A DNA stretch of 26,271 nucleotides, from contig CAAGEG010000116.1 of the NCBI GenBank assembly GCA_900768785.1, forward strand, positions 1-26,271, given 5' to 3'. The notes under the pieces were generated by a model. The model was not told the DNA's origin. It saw only the letters and a program-made list of their open reading frames with translations, and did not search any database. Within the stretch, counting starts at the first letter, position 1. Each line of letters starts with the position of its first letter. Shown piece by piece: positions 7,736 to 14,534 of this stretch. Source of the stretch: an uncultured Prevotella sp. (GTDB lineage: Bacteria > Bacteroidota > Bacteroidia > Bacteroidales > Bacteroidaceae). The translations under genes and the position numbers were made by a program.

Positions 7736-9874
7736 ATGAAAAAGATATTATTATACAGCACAATGTTTGCGATGCCGGCTTTGGCATTGCTGACAGGATG
7801 CCAAGACGATACAAAGGCATACCGTTCAGAAGGCAGAGTGTTTATCAACACCTCTGTTGACGCGGACGTAAAAGTGGAATCTCGTGTGGCAAATGAGGCT
7901 GAACTCTCTGAGTCCTGCATCATCTGGATTAGCAGCACGAAGGGTCTTGTACGCAAATACGAAGGCGTAAATAACGTTCCGGCAGAGGGTATTAAACTCA
8001 TTGGCGGACACTATGTTGCAGAAGCATGGGCAGGCGACTCCGTTTCAGCATCATGGGACGCAAGATACTATAAAGGACGCCAGGAATTTGACGTTACATC
8101 CGGCGATGTTACGGTAAACCTCAAATGTACTATTGCAAACGTCCTTGCTTCCGTAGCATACGACGCGACAGTTGACGAGGCACTCCGCGACTACACAATG
8201 ACTGTGGGTCACTCTCGCGGCACACTCGTATTTGAAGGCAAAGACGACAGAGTGGCTTCATTCATGATGCCTTCCACAGACGTGAACCTCACTTGGAAAC
8301 TGGAAGGAAAAGACATCAAGGGTCAATCATTCGTGAAAGAAGGTACGATAGAAAATGTTCAGTCTGCACACCAGTATAATCTCAAAGTGCGTTACACTCC
8401 TTCAAGCATAGGCACAGGCGGTGGATTCTTTGATATTGAAGTTGATGATACTGAAATCGTTATCAATAACGAAGTGGAAATTATTTCCGCACCTCAGATT
8501 TCCGGTTACAACTTTGACATTGACCAGCAACTTGTGGCGGAACTCGGCAAGGTGGGACGTAAATCAGTGCTCGTGGTAGGTGCAACATCACTCACATCCG
8601 TAGTATTGAGCAGCGAAAACCTCTCCGGTATTCTCTCAATCTCCGGAAACGATGTTGACCTCCTGAACATGACGGAAGAAGTGAAAGCGGACCTTGACAG
8701 CAAGGGACTTAACTTCCTTTACACTTACGATGCCGAAAATGACGTTTCTCTCCTCAAGGTGAACTTTGAAGAAACTATCACAAATGCACTTCCGGAAGGA
8801 GTAGTGACATTCCACTTCAAGGCTACAGATGCAAACGGCAAGTTTACGGAAAAAGACTTCACAATCTTTGTGACAAACGCATCCGTAACCATTGTAACAT
8901 CCGAGGCATACGAAATCTGGCCTACATCCGTGACACTCCACGGAAATGTGCTAAAAGAAGGCTCTACAAACGTTGGTTTCAAATATCGCATGGCAGGCAC
9001 AAGCGAGTGGACAAGCGTGGCGGCAACAACAGTTGACGTGGCTTCATACTCCGCTACAATCACAGGTCTCACACCGGGCAAGAAATATGAATACATTGCA
9101 GTGTGCGACGGCTTTGAATCCGGTGATATCCGCAACTTCACAACAGAACCTGCAACAGAAATAGAAAACGGTGACTTTGAAACGTGGAATACTTCCGGTT
9201 CTGCTTACCTCCTTGCAGCAAGTGATGCTTCAATCTTTTGGGATTCAGGAAACCACGGCTCTGCCACAATGAAAAAGAACGTAACTCAGCCGGAATCCAC
9301 AATCAAGCATGGTGGTAACTATTCCGCAAAACTTGAATCACAATTCGTAGGTATCGGTTCTATCGGTAAATTCGCTGCAGGTAATGCCTTTATCGGCAAG
9401 TACCTCGCAACGGAAGGCACAGACGGTGTGCTCGGCTTCGGACGTCCATTTGTGACCCGTCCAACCGCACTCAAGGTTTACGTTAAATACACTCCGGGCG
9501 AAGTGGCTTACACAAGTTCCAGCGTGCCTGGCGTGGCAAAAGGCGATATGGACAAAGGTATTATTTACGTTGCACTTCTTGACGGAACAACGGAAACATA
9601 CGATTCATACTCATTCCCTGTAATCGTTCAGACAAAGACTGCAAAACTCTTTGACAAGAACGGAAGCAACGTTATTGCCTACGGTGAAAAAGTCTTTACT
9701 AATCAAACAGAGGGTGATGTTCTCCATGAATTTATCATTCCTATTGACTATAGAACGACTACTGTAGTTCCGTCTTATATGTTCATTGTATGTTCCGCAA
9801 GTAAGGATGGTGACTACTTCGTGGGTGGTCCTTCCGTAATGTACATTGATGATTTCTCATTCGTATATGAATAA
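7736..9874 (+). CDS. DUF4493-type surface lipoprotein with FN3-like and PCMD domains (trio gene 3)
   Basis: The 712-residue protein has a lipobox ALLTGC (Cys22) followed by QDD, an acidic export-type signal. Domain order repeats gene 1: DUF4493-type (about 30-235; ARYYKGRQEFDV then KCTIANVLASVAYD), Ig-like (about 251-385), FN3-like (about 388-470; TITGLTPGKKYEYIAV) and PCMD-type (about 477-712; opens NGDFETWN, ends MYIDDFSFVYE). It is the last gene of the operon, 24 bases before the terminator hairpin at 9898-9930. Genes 1 and 3 are diverged paralogues rather than recent copies. A surface glycan-binding or adhesin role is inferred from the PCMD family. Confidence 0.8.
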   Translation: MKKILLYSTMFAMPALALLTGCQDDTKAYRSEGRVFINTSVDADVKVESRVANEAELSESCIIWISSTKGLVRKYEGVNNVPAEGIKLIGGHYVAEAWAGDSVSASWDARYYKGRQEFDVTSGDVTVNLKCTIANVLASVAYDATVDEALRDYTMTVGHSRGTLVFEGKDDRVASFMMPSTDVNLTWKLEGKDIKGQSFVKEGTIENVQSAHQYNLKVRYTPSSIGTGGGFFDIEVDDTEIVINNEVEIISAPQISGYNFDIDQQLVAELGKVGRKSVLVVGATSLTSVVLSSENLSGILSISGNDVDLLNMTEEVKADLDSKGLNFLYTYDAENDVSLLKVNFEETITNALPEGVVTFHFKATDANGKFTEKDFTIFVTNASVTIVTSEAYEIWPTSVTLHGNVLKEGSTNVGFKYRMAGTSEWTSVAATTVDVASYSATITGLTPGKKYEYIAVCDGFESGDIRNFTTEPATEIENGDFETWNTSGSAYLLAASDASIFWDSGNHGSATMKKNVTQPESTIKHGGNYSAKLESQFVGIGSIGKFAAGNAFIGKYLATEGTDGVLGFGRPFVTRPTALKVYVKYTPGEVAYTSSSVPGVAKGDMDKGIIYVALLDGTTETYDSYSFPVIVQTKTAKLFDKNGSNVIAYGEKVFTNQTEGDVLHEFIIPIDYRTTTVVPSYMFIVCSASKDGDYFVGGPSVMYIDDFSFVYE

Positions 9875-9897
9875 TTAAGTCATATAAACTCATTTCC

Positions 9898-9930
9898 AAA
9901 GGGCGAATCCTACATGGGGTTCGCCTTTTT
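9898..9930 (+). terminator. Intrinsic terminator of the three-lipoprotein operon
   Basis: A stem of up to 13 bp (9898-9910 with 9917-9929, one T-G and one G-T wobble) encloses a TACATG loop and runs into TTTTT. Confidence 0.9.
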
Positions 9931-9939
9931 CATATTATT

Positions 9940-9972
9940 TTTGCTTGTATAAGAGAAAAATCGCTATATTTG
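9940..9972 (+). promoter_or_regulatory. Bacteroidetes -33/-7 promoter for the membrane-protein gene
   Basis: TTTG at 9940-9943 and TATATTTG at 9965-9972 are separated by 21 bases, close to the family consensus. The predicted start (about 9979) lies downstream of the ATG at 9945, so translation must begin at ATG 9990. Confidence 0.75.
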
Positions 9973-9989
9973 CGAAAAAAATACGCACT

Positions 9990-11174
9990 ATGAGAAAAAT
10001 ATTATCACTTATTCTTGTGCTCTTTTGCACTGCAATGGCTTTTGGCGACATTTTGCCGCCATACAGTGCTCGCGGACTGGAGCCGATGTATATCTATGTG
10101 ATAGATAAAGATGTGGAATGTCGTATAAATGAGGCATACGCGTACCATGGAAGCGCTATCAGAGTCACTAAAGATTCTGAAACTTTCTCCGGTGGCACAT
10201 GGTTTGCCACAGAGGGGTTGCAGCCTGACGGGATTGTGATGATGTCCGGCGGCAATGGGTACGACTTGCCTGCGTCTGCTTATCACCTGCTGACGGAGAA
10301 AGAATATGTGGCATATATGGAAGGGACATTGTCGCTGGCACACGTCTATCACGAGACTCCGCTGAAATTTTTCCTGGAGTCGCACGACGTGGCACAGGCA
10401 AGAGACTGGAAGGTGGATTTTAATGACTATACGCGAAAAACTGTCGGTGACCTATACCCGATGTTAATCCCGATTTTGGTGCTTGTGCTGCTGTTCCTTG
10501 TAGGAAAATTTGCGATAGACCGTCCGCTGATGATGGCAAATCTGGCAATAGCGGATTTGGTGGTACTGTGCTTTGTTATATGGTATTATGCTTCAATTCC
10601 GTCGCGTCAGTTTGATGATTGGCGAGGTTTTGCGTGGGTGATAATAGGCATTGTGGCACTGGTAGCGATGGCGGTGGTGCTGTTTATTTCCTGGAAAATG
10701 GGTCAAAGCGTTTTGGACAAGTATGAGGTCACGCCGAGTCTTAAAAGCCTGGGGATAGGTTTCGGTGCAGGCTTTGTGGCATCGCTTGCAATGTCGCTGT
10801 TGATGATATATGTCTTTGGTTGTGAGAAAGATAGCGTAGCGGTGACAATTGTGAATATTATTTGCATAGTAGGGTGCACGTTGGGCTTCTTTGTGGTGAA
10901 CATTCTCCGGCAAAACAAGGCTGCGGGTGTGGCATTACCTACGGTGCTGATTTTGTGGACAATAGCAATAATTCTCGGTCTTATCTTGATAGCGATAGCT
11001 TTTTTTGTGGTGTTCGTGCTCCTGGTGTGGAAATTTATGCACGGAGGCAAATTTTCCGTTGGACTTTTGGGCGAATCGGGCTCATGTTCGGATTGCCGCA
11101 AGAACGGTTCTACGAGTTGTCCTCACCACAATGATGCCTTGAAATCTCTTTGCAGTGAGTTTGAGAAAATTTAA
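9990..11174 (+). CDS. Unknown membrane protein with extracytoplasmic N-domain, about six spans and a Cys/His tail
   Basis: The 394-residue protein begins with a signal peptide (residues 1-18). A soluble region of about 130 residues, rich in aromatic residues, follows, then hydrophobic spans at roughly 157-173, 182-201, 213-235, 253-276, 283-305 and 316-347. The C-terminal tail carries Cys366, Cys369, Cys377, His379, His380 and Cys388, which could bind a metal. The start at 9990 was chosen because the promoter lies across the longer frame's N-terminus. I do not recognise the family. The small lipoprotein gene follows 20 bases later, so the two are probably one transcript acting in the envelope. 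Confidence 0.75.
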   Translation: MRKILSLILVLFCTAMAFGDILPPYSARGLEPMYIYVIDKDVECRINEAYAYHGSAIRVTKDSETFSGGTWFATEGLQPDGIVMMSGGNGYDLPASAYHLLTEKEYVAYMEGTLSLAHVYHETPLKFFLESHDVAQARDWKVDFNDYTRKTVGDLYPMLIPILVLVLLFLVGKFAIDRPLMMANLAIADLVVLCFVIWYYASIPSRQFDDWRGFAWVIIGIVALVAMAVVLFISWKMGQSVLDKYEVTPSLKSLGIGFGAGFVASLAMSLLMIYVFGCEKDSVAVTIVNIICIVGCTLGFFVVNILRQNKAAGVALPTVLILWTIAIILGLILIAIAFFVVFVLLVWKFMHGGKFSVGLLGESGSCSDCRKNGSTSCPHHNDALKSLCSEFEKI

Positions 11175-11194
11175 GAAATACTTAATAATGCTTT

Positions 11195-11614
11195 ATGAAG
11201 AAAATTTGTTTGATTGTTTTGATGTCTATGTTTCTTTTGACATCATGCAAAAATGAAAATGAAGAGAAAATGCTTGAGAAGATAGACCGCATTGAATCAT
11301 ACGTTGTGAGAAATTCTCTGGCTGAGCCCGGATATAAAATTTATCCAACGCAAAATATGTGGAATTTTCTTAAACTTGATACTCGCACGGGAAAAATCAA
11401 TATTGTGCAATTTTCTGTTGAAGGCGATAACAAGCGATTTGAATATGTCCTTTCCGATGTATCACGTGCAGAAAATGAAATCCCCGGACGCTTTATTCTT
11501 CAGCCTACTCAAAATATGTATAATTTCATTATGCTTGACCAGCTTTCCGGACAAACCTACCAAGTTCAGTGGAGCTTTGATGAAGATAAGCGTTTTGTGT
11601 TGCCTATAAATTAG
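11195..11614 (+). CDS. Small lipoprotein made of two copies of a ~41-residue motif
   Basis: The 139-residue protein has a lipobox FLLTSC (Cys18), a charged helical segment (19-38), then two homologous units at about 46-86 and 98-138. Each unit reads PTQNM-W/Y-NF-x-x-LD-x-x-(T/S)G-x-x-x-x-VQ(F/W)S and ends in D(N/D)KRF; the period is 52 residues. The pattern resembles short beta-hairpin repeats seen in Bacteroidales envelope proteins, but I cannot name a family. It is the second gene of the unit starting at 9990. Its stop codon overlaps that of the convergent ATPase gene by four bases, with no terminator hairpin between them. Confidence 0.75.
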   Translation: MKKICLIVLMSMFLLTSCKNENEEKMLEKIDRIESYVVRNSLAEPGYKIYPTQNMWNFLKLDTRTGKINIVQFSVEGDNKRFEYVLSDVSRAENEIPGRFILQPTQNMYNFIMLDQLSGQTYQVQWSFDEDKRFVLPIN

Positions 11615-12900
11615 AGCCGGCAACTCAAGGCATATAGTGGAACATTTTCAAGCCACGATTGGTCTATATATGAGCACAGAGAAAGACGGAGTCCCTTCAG
11701 GTTGTCGTTATCTTTGATGAATTGTGCCAGGGATTTTGAGCGGACGTTTGTGGAGGCTTTAACTTCTATTGGAGTGACTTTGGAATTGTGCTGAATCACA
11801 AAGTCTATTTCAGCAGGAGTGCGATCGTTGCTCCAATAGTAAGGTTTGACGTTGTATGACGTTAATTCTTGTGCCACAAATTGCTCGGCAAAAGCACCCT
11901 TGAATTCAGTAAAGACATTGTTATCAAGGAGCATTTTGTCTGCCGGAGTATCTGTCATGCAAGAAAGAAGTCCGCAATCCAAAAGAAACAATTTGAAGGA
12001 GTCCAATTGCTGATAAAATTTTAGCGGTAAACGAGCTTCGCTAATGCGGTGTACGCGGATTATCAGTCCTGTATCCACGAGCCACTGAATAGCTAACTCA
12101 AAGTCTGATGCTCTTGCTCCTTTTTTTACAGCGCCATAAATAAATTTCTTATTTTCTCGGGCAAGTTGTGATGGCAATGAATCCAACACTTGTCCTATTC
12201 TCATTGATTCTCTGTCTGTGGTATGCTTTGAGATATCACGGCGATAAGCGTCGATAATAGCATTTTGCTCTTTTCTAACTTCCGCCAAATCCCGGTTGGC
12301 TACATATTTGGCTACTACTCTCGGCATTCCTCCAACGTAGTAATATTGACGTAACAGGTTTTCATATTTGTCTTTCACGAAATCTATTACTCTCCATTCT
12401 TTTGACGATAGGAGCGACAAAAGTTGTGTTTCTCCCATTGCTTCCAGAAATTCCGTGAAGTTTAAGGGATACATATTCAGCATATCAACTTTTCCTACGG
12501 GAAAAGACTGTCCTTTGCCGAGTGTGATTCCAAGCAGCGAACCTGCTACCATTATGTGGTATTCCGGTGCTTTTTCATAAAAATATTTCAATGAGTGAAG
12601 CCCTCTTTCCAATTCCTGTATTTCATCAAATATCACAAGCGTTTTGCCCGGAACGACTTTTACTCCTGTTATGGCTTGGATAGAAAGCATTATGCGGTTT
12701 ATGTCGTAATCCGGCACAAACAGGTCTTTTGCTCGGCTTTCATCATCGCAGTTTATGTATGCCACGTTTTGGTATTCGGATTTGCCAAAATGCTGCATAA
12801 TCCAGGTTTTTCCTACCTGTCTTGCTCCTAATAGGATTAGTGGCTTTCTGTCCTTGCTTTCTTTCCAGAGCTTTAAGTCGTTGTAAATCTGTCGTTTCAT
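11611..12900 (-). CDS. AAA ATPase with DUF4143-type C-terminal domain
   Basis: The 429-residue protein carries a Walker A motif LLGARQVGKTW (about 25-33), Walker B TLVIFDEIQ (about 87-95) and a sensor-like MVAGS. A DUF4143-type region includes GGMPRVVAKY, and a terminal AEIDFVI...IEVKAS resembles a PD-(D/E)XK nuclease core. This AAA_14/DUF4143 family is abundant in Bacteroidetes; its cellular role is not established. An upstream TTG at 12957 extends the frame, but the -7 box at 12927-12934 lies inside that extension, so the ATG at 12900 is chosen. The gene is monocistronic and convergent with the small lipoprotein. Confidence 0.85.
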   Translation of the reverse strand: MKRQIYNDLKLWKESKDRKPLILLGARQVGKTWIMQHFGKSEYQNVAYINCDDESRAKDLFVPDYDINRIMLSIQAITGVKVVPGKTLVIFDEIQELERGLHSLKYFYEKAPEYHIMVAGSLLGITLGKGQSFPVGKVDMLNMYPLNFTEFLEAMGETQLLSLLSSKEWRVIDFVKDKYENLLRQYYYVGGMPRVVAKYVANRDLAEVRKEQNAIIDAYRRDISKHTTDRESMRIGQVLDSLPSQLARENKKFIYGAVKKGARASDFELAIQWLVDTGLIIRVHRISEARLPLKFYQQLDSFKLFLLDCGLLSCMTDTPADKMLLDNNVFTEFKGAFAEQFVAQELTSYNVKPYYWSNDRTPAEIDFVIQHNSKVTPIEVKASTNVRSKSLAQFIKDNDNLKGLRLSLCSYIDQSWLENVPLYALSCRL

Positions 12901-12926
12901 GCTTATTGTGAGTGCTTGATTTTTTG

Positions 12927-12958
12927 CAAAGTTACATTTTTTTGAGGATATAATCAAT
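12927..12958 (-). promoter_or_regulatory. Promoter of the AAA ATPase gene
   Basis: On the minus strand, TAACTTTG (12934-12927) matches the -7 consensus and ATTG (12958-12955) lies 20 bases upstream as a weak -33 box. It gives a leader of about 20 bases. The box forms the edge of the first of three 33-bp-spaced repeats. Confidence 0.65.
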
Positions 12959-13015
12959 AGAAACTTACATTTTTTTGAGGATAGTTTTTGGGAAAACTTA
13001 CATTTTTTTGAGGAT
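12932..13015. repeat. Three direct repeats at exact 33-bp period upstream of the AAA ATPase
   Basis: The 18-base core TTACATTTTTTTGAGGAT begins at 12932, 12965 and 12998. The 15-base spacers between cores differ. On the minus strand each core ends in TGTAA followed by CTTTG, GTTTC or GTTTT, so all three resemble -7 boxes but only the gene-proximal one is complete. Confidence 0.9.
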
Positions 13016-13057
13016 GAGTTCTTAGGATGATGCCGGATTGTGGCATGATGGTGTGCT

Positions 13058-13114
13058 GCAAAGTCTATGCGACTTAGCGGTTTTGCAAAATGAGCAAAAT
13101 CTATGCGACTTAGC
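13058..13114. repeat. 21-bp direct repeat pair, period 36 bp
   Basis: 13058-13078 and 13094-13114 differ at one base (GCAAAG versus GCAAAA, then TCTATGCGACTTAGC). The second copy lies in a hairpin with 10-bp arms (CAAAATGAGC at 13086-13095 and its complement at 13113-13122). Confidence 0.8.
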
Positions 13115-13274
13115 TCATTTTGAAGTGGGGGTGTGCTCTACCCCAGGTAGCGGAATCGGCTTCGCCTCTTCCGCAACATGAGGTTAACAGATTGCCGCAA
13201 AATCTCCGATTTTGCATCTTGATGTTATCCCTGTTTACTCCGCAGGTTCATTTGGGACGTCGCGGCATGCCGCG

Positions 13275-13410
13275 TCACTACAGGTGGGTGTTATCCCTGG
13301 TCAATACAAGCTGTTTCACTTGGGATTCCGAACTGCAAGCTTATTATGAATTATGCATTATGAATTATACATTAAAATTAATGCCGCTCACTACAGGTGG
13401 GTGTTATCCC
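13275..13410. repeat. Exact 23-bp direct repeat, copies 113 bp apart
   Basis: Copies lie at 13275-13297 and 13388-13410 (core CACTACAGGTGGGTG, ending TTATCCC). The segment between them is AT-rich. The arrangement suggests a repetitive extragenic element or duplication-flanked remnant; no open frame of a transposase is present. Confidence 0.8.
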
Positions 13411-13458
13411 GAATTTGCAGATATGGTTTAGTTTGCATATCAATGAAAAAGACTTCTA

Positions 13459-14328
13459 TTATCGCTCTAATTCGATTCCGGCTTCTTTATTAATAAAAGT
13501 AATATTACCTCTGTTGCCTCTTTTCCATTCAAATTGGCCTTTGACAAAGTCTGTCAGCAGATGACCGCTACTATTAACAAGTGCAGAAAGTCCGTTTTTG
13601 ATAACAATGAAATCATTGTTTAGCCAGTAGTTAAGTATGCCGTCTATTGGCTCATTGAATAACGGTCTGAGTGAAAATTCACTTACCAAATATAATTTTC
13701 CGTCTTTCTCACACCTTAGATAACAATCGCCAAATCTTGTGAGACCAAGTAGTCTATATTTTCCAAGTCGTGACTGTAGCGAATCAAACAGTTGCTTACA
13801 TTCTGTGAAAGAATCATGGTATATGGGTTCATAATCCGGAATATATTCTTTTTGTGCAATAAGCCATTGTTGGTCAAATTCCGGAATCTCTTTTCCGTAT
13901 TGTTTGAGAGCACCTGCCATCCATTGCTCAAAGGAAATATCCGAAACGTCGCATCCGCCGCCATTATCTGAGTAATGCTCTGTAGCATGCCAAGCTTCTT
14001 CTTGACCCAGTGCCCTTGTAATGTCAAAAACCATACGTCGTAGGTGAAGATAATTGCCACTGTGTATTAGTAATTGGCAATAGTGGAAGCTTGTCTCAAT
14101 TTGCCAGAATCCATTGTGTAAAATCATATATATGTCATAAACAGGAATTTCAATTGAAGTTTCATTGCTGTATTCCATATATTCAAACACAAAGTAGTCG
14201 TCTGCTCCCTTTATAAACAGATTCTTCTTAAGGAGTTCTATCGTTTTTTTTGCATATTCCTCAGATGCAAATCTATCCTCTACTTGCCTGAAATCGGTTT
14301 TGACTATGTTTGAAATGTCTATTCCCAT
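13459..14328 (-). CDS. Unrecognised 289-residue protein, possible WG-like C-terminus
   Basis: The 289-residue soluble protein has no signal peptide, membrane span or familiar catalytic motif. Its C-terminal part (about 245-289: GLSALVNSSGHLLTDFV, then EWKRG and FINKEAGIELE) faintly resembles WG-type beta repeats (ALVN.SG pattern). The middle is acidic and rich in Trp, Tyr and Phe (about 110-175), reminiscent of immunity-type or scaffold proteins, but this is weak. Its ATG at 14328 directly abuts the 9-bp repeat array, which therefore occupies its leader and promoter region. It stands alone between the array and the repeat-rich block. Function is unknown. Confidence 0.7.
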   Translation of the reverse strand: MGIDISNIVKTDFRQVEDRFASEEYAKKTIELLKKNLFIKGADDYFVFEYMEYSNETSIEIPVYDIYMILHNGFWQIETSFHYCQLLIHSGNYLHLRRMVFDITRALGQEEAWHATEHYSDNGGGCDVSDISFEQWMAGALKQYGKEIPEFDQQWLIAQKEYIPDYEPIYHDSFTECKQLFDSLQSRLGKYRLLGLTRFGDCYLRCEKDGKLYLVSEFSLRPLFNEPIDGILNYWLNNDFIVIKNGLSALVNSSGHLLTDFVKGQFEWKRGNRGNITFINKEAGIELER

Positions 14329-14468
14329 ATTGGTCTAATTGGTTTTATTGGTCTTATTGGTCTTATTAGTCTTATTAGTCTAATTAGTCTAATTAGGCTA
14401 ATTGGTCTTATTGGTCTTATTGGGCGAATTAGTCTTATTGGTCTTATTGGGCGAATTGGTTTAATTTA
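14329..14468. repeat. Array of fifteen 9-bp tandem repeats (ATTGGTCTT family)
   Basis: Fifteen consecutive 9-base units run from 14329 to 14463, then a partial ATTTA. Variants are ATTGGTCTT, ATTAGTCTT, ATTAGTCTA, ATTAGGCTA, ATTGGGCGA and ATTGGTTTA. The array starts on the base next to the start codon of the 289-residue gene and ends 66 bases before the hsdR stop codon. Confidence 0.95.
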
Positions 14469-14534
14469 GAGGCTTATTGCTATTATGGGGGATTGTGGGG
14501 CTGATTTTTGCTTTACGATTCATCTAAAACGATT

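Larger units (their letters stand above)
13016..13458. other. Gene-free repeat-rich intergenic block
   Basis: No convincing gene is seen. The block holds two short direct-repeat pairs, a hairpin, a 14-bp perfect palindrome CGCGGCATGCCGCG at 13261-13274, and an A/T-rich run of ATTATGAATTATGCATT-like words at 13343-13380. Composition changes sharply from GC-rich to AT-rich, suggesting a mosaic of remnants or a repetitive intergenic element. A 103-codon plus-strand frame across it (13120-13431) looks accidental. Confidence 0.6.

Noticed and set aside
9945..9989. Upstream start codon for the membrane protein
   Set aside because: The -33/-7 promoter overlaps this segment and the signal peptide begins at Met 9990.
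12932..13015. Possible CRISPR array
   Set aside because: Spacers are only 15 bp, there are three copies, the repeat overlaps a promoter and no cas genes are present.
13120..13431. 103-codon plus-strand frame in the repeat block
   Set aside because: It spans both copies of the 23-bp repeat and the AT-rich run, has no promoter, and its sequence looks like translated intergenic repeats.
14329..14468. Possible CRISPR or coding repeat
   Set aside because: Contiguous 9-bp units without spacers; frames through them meet stop codons near the ATG on the minus strand.
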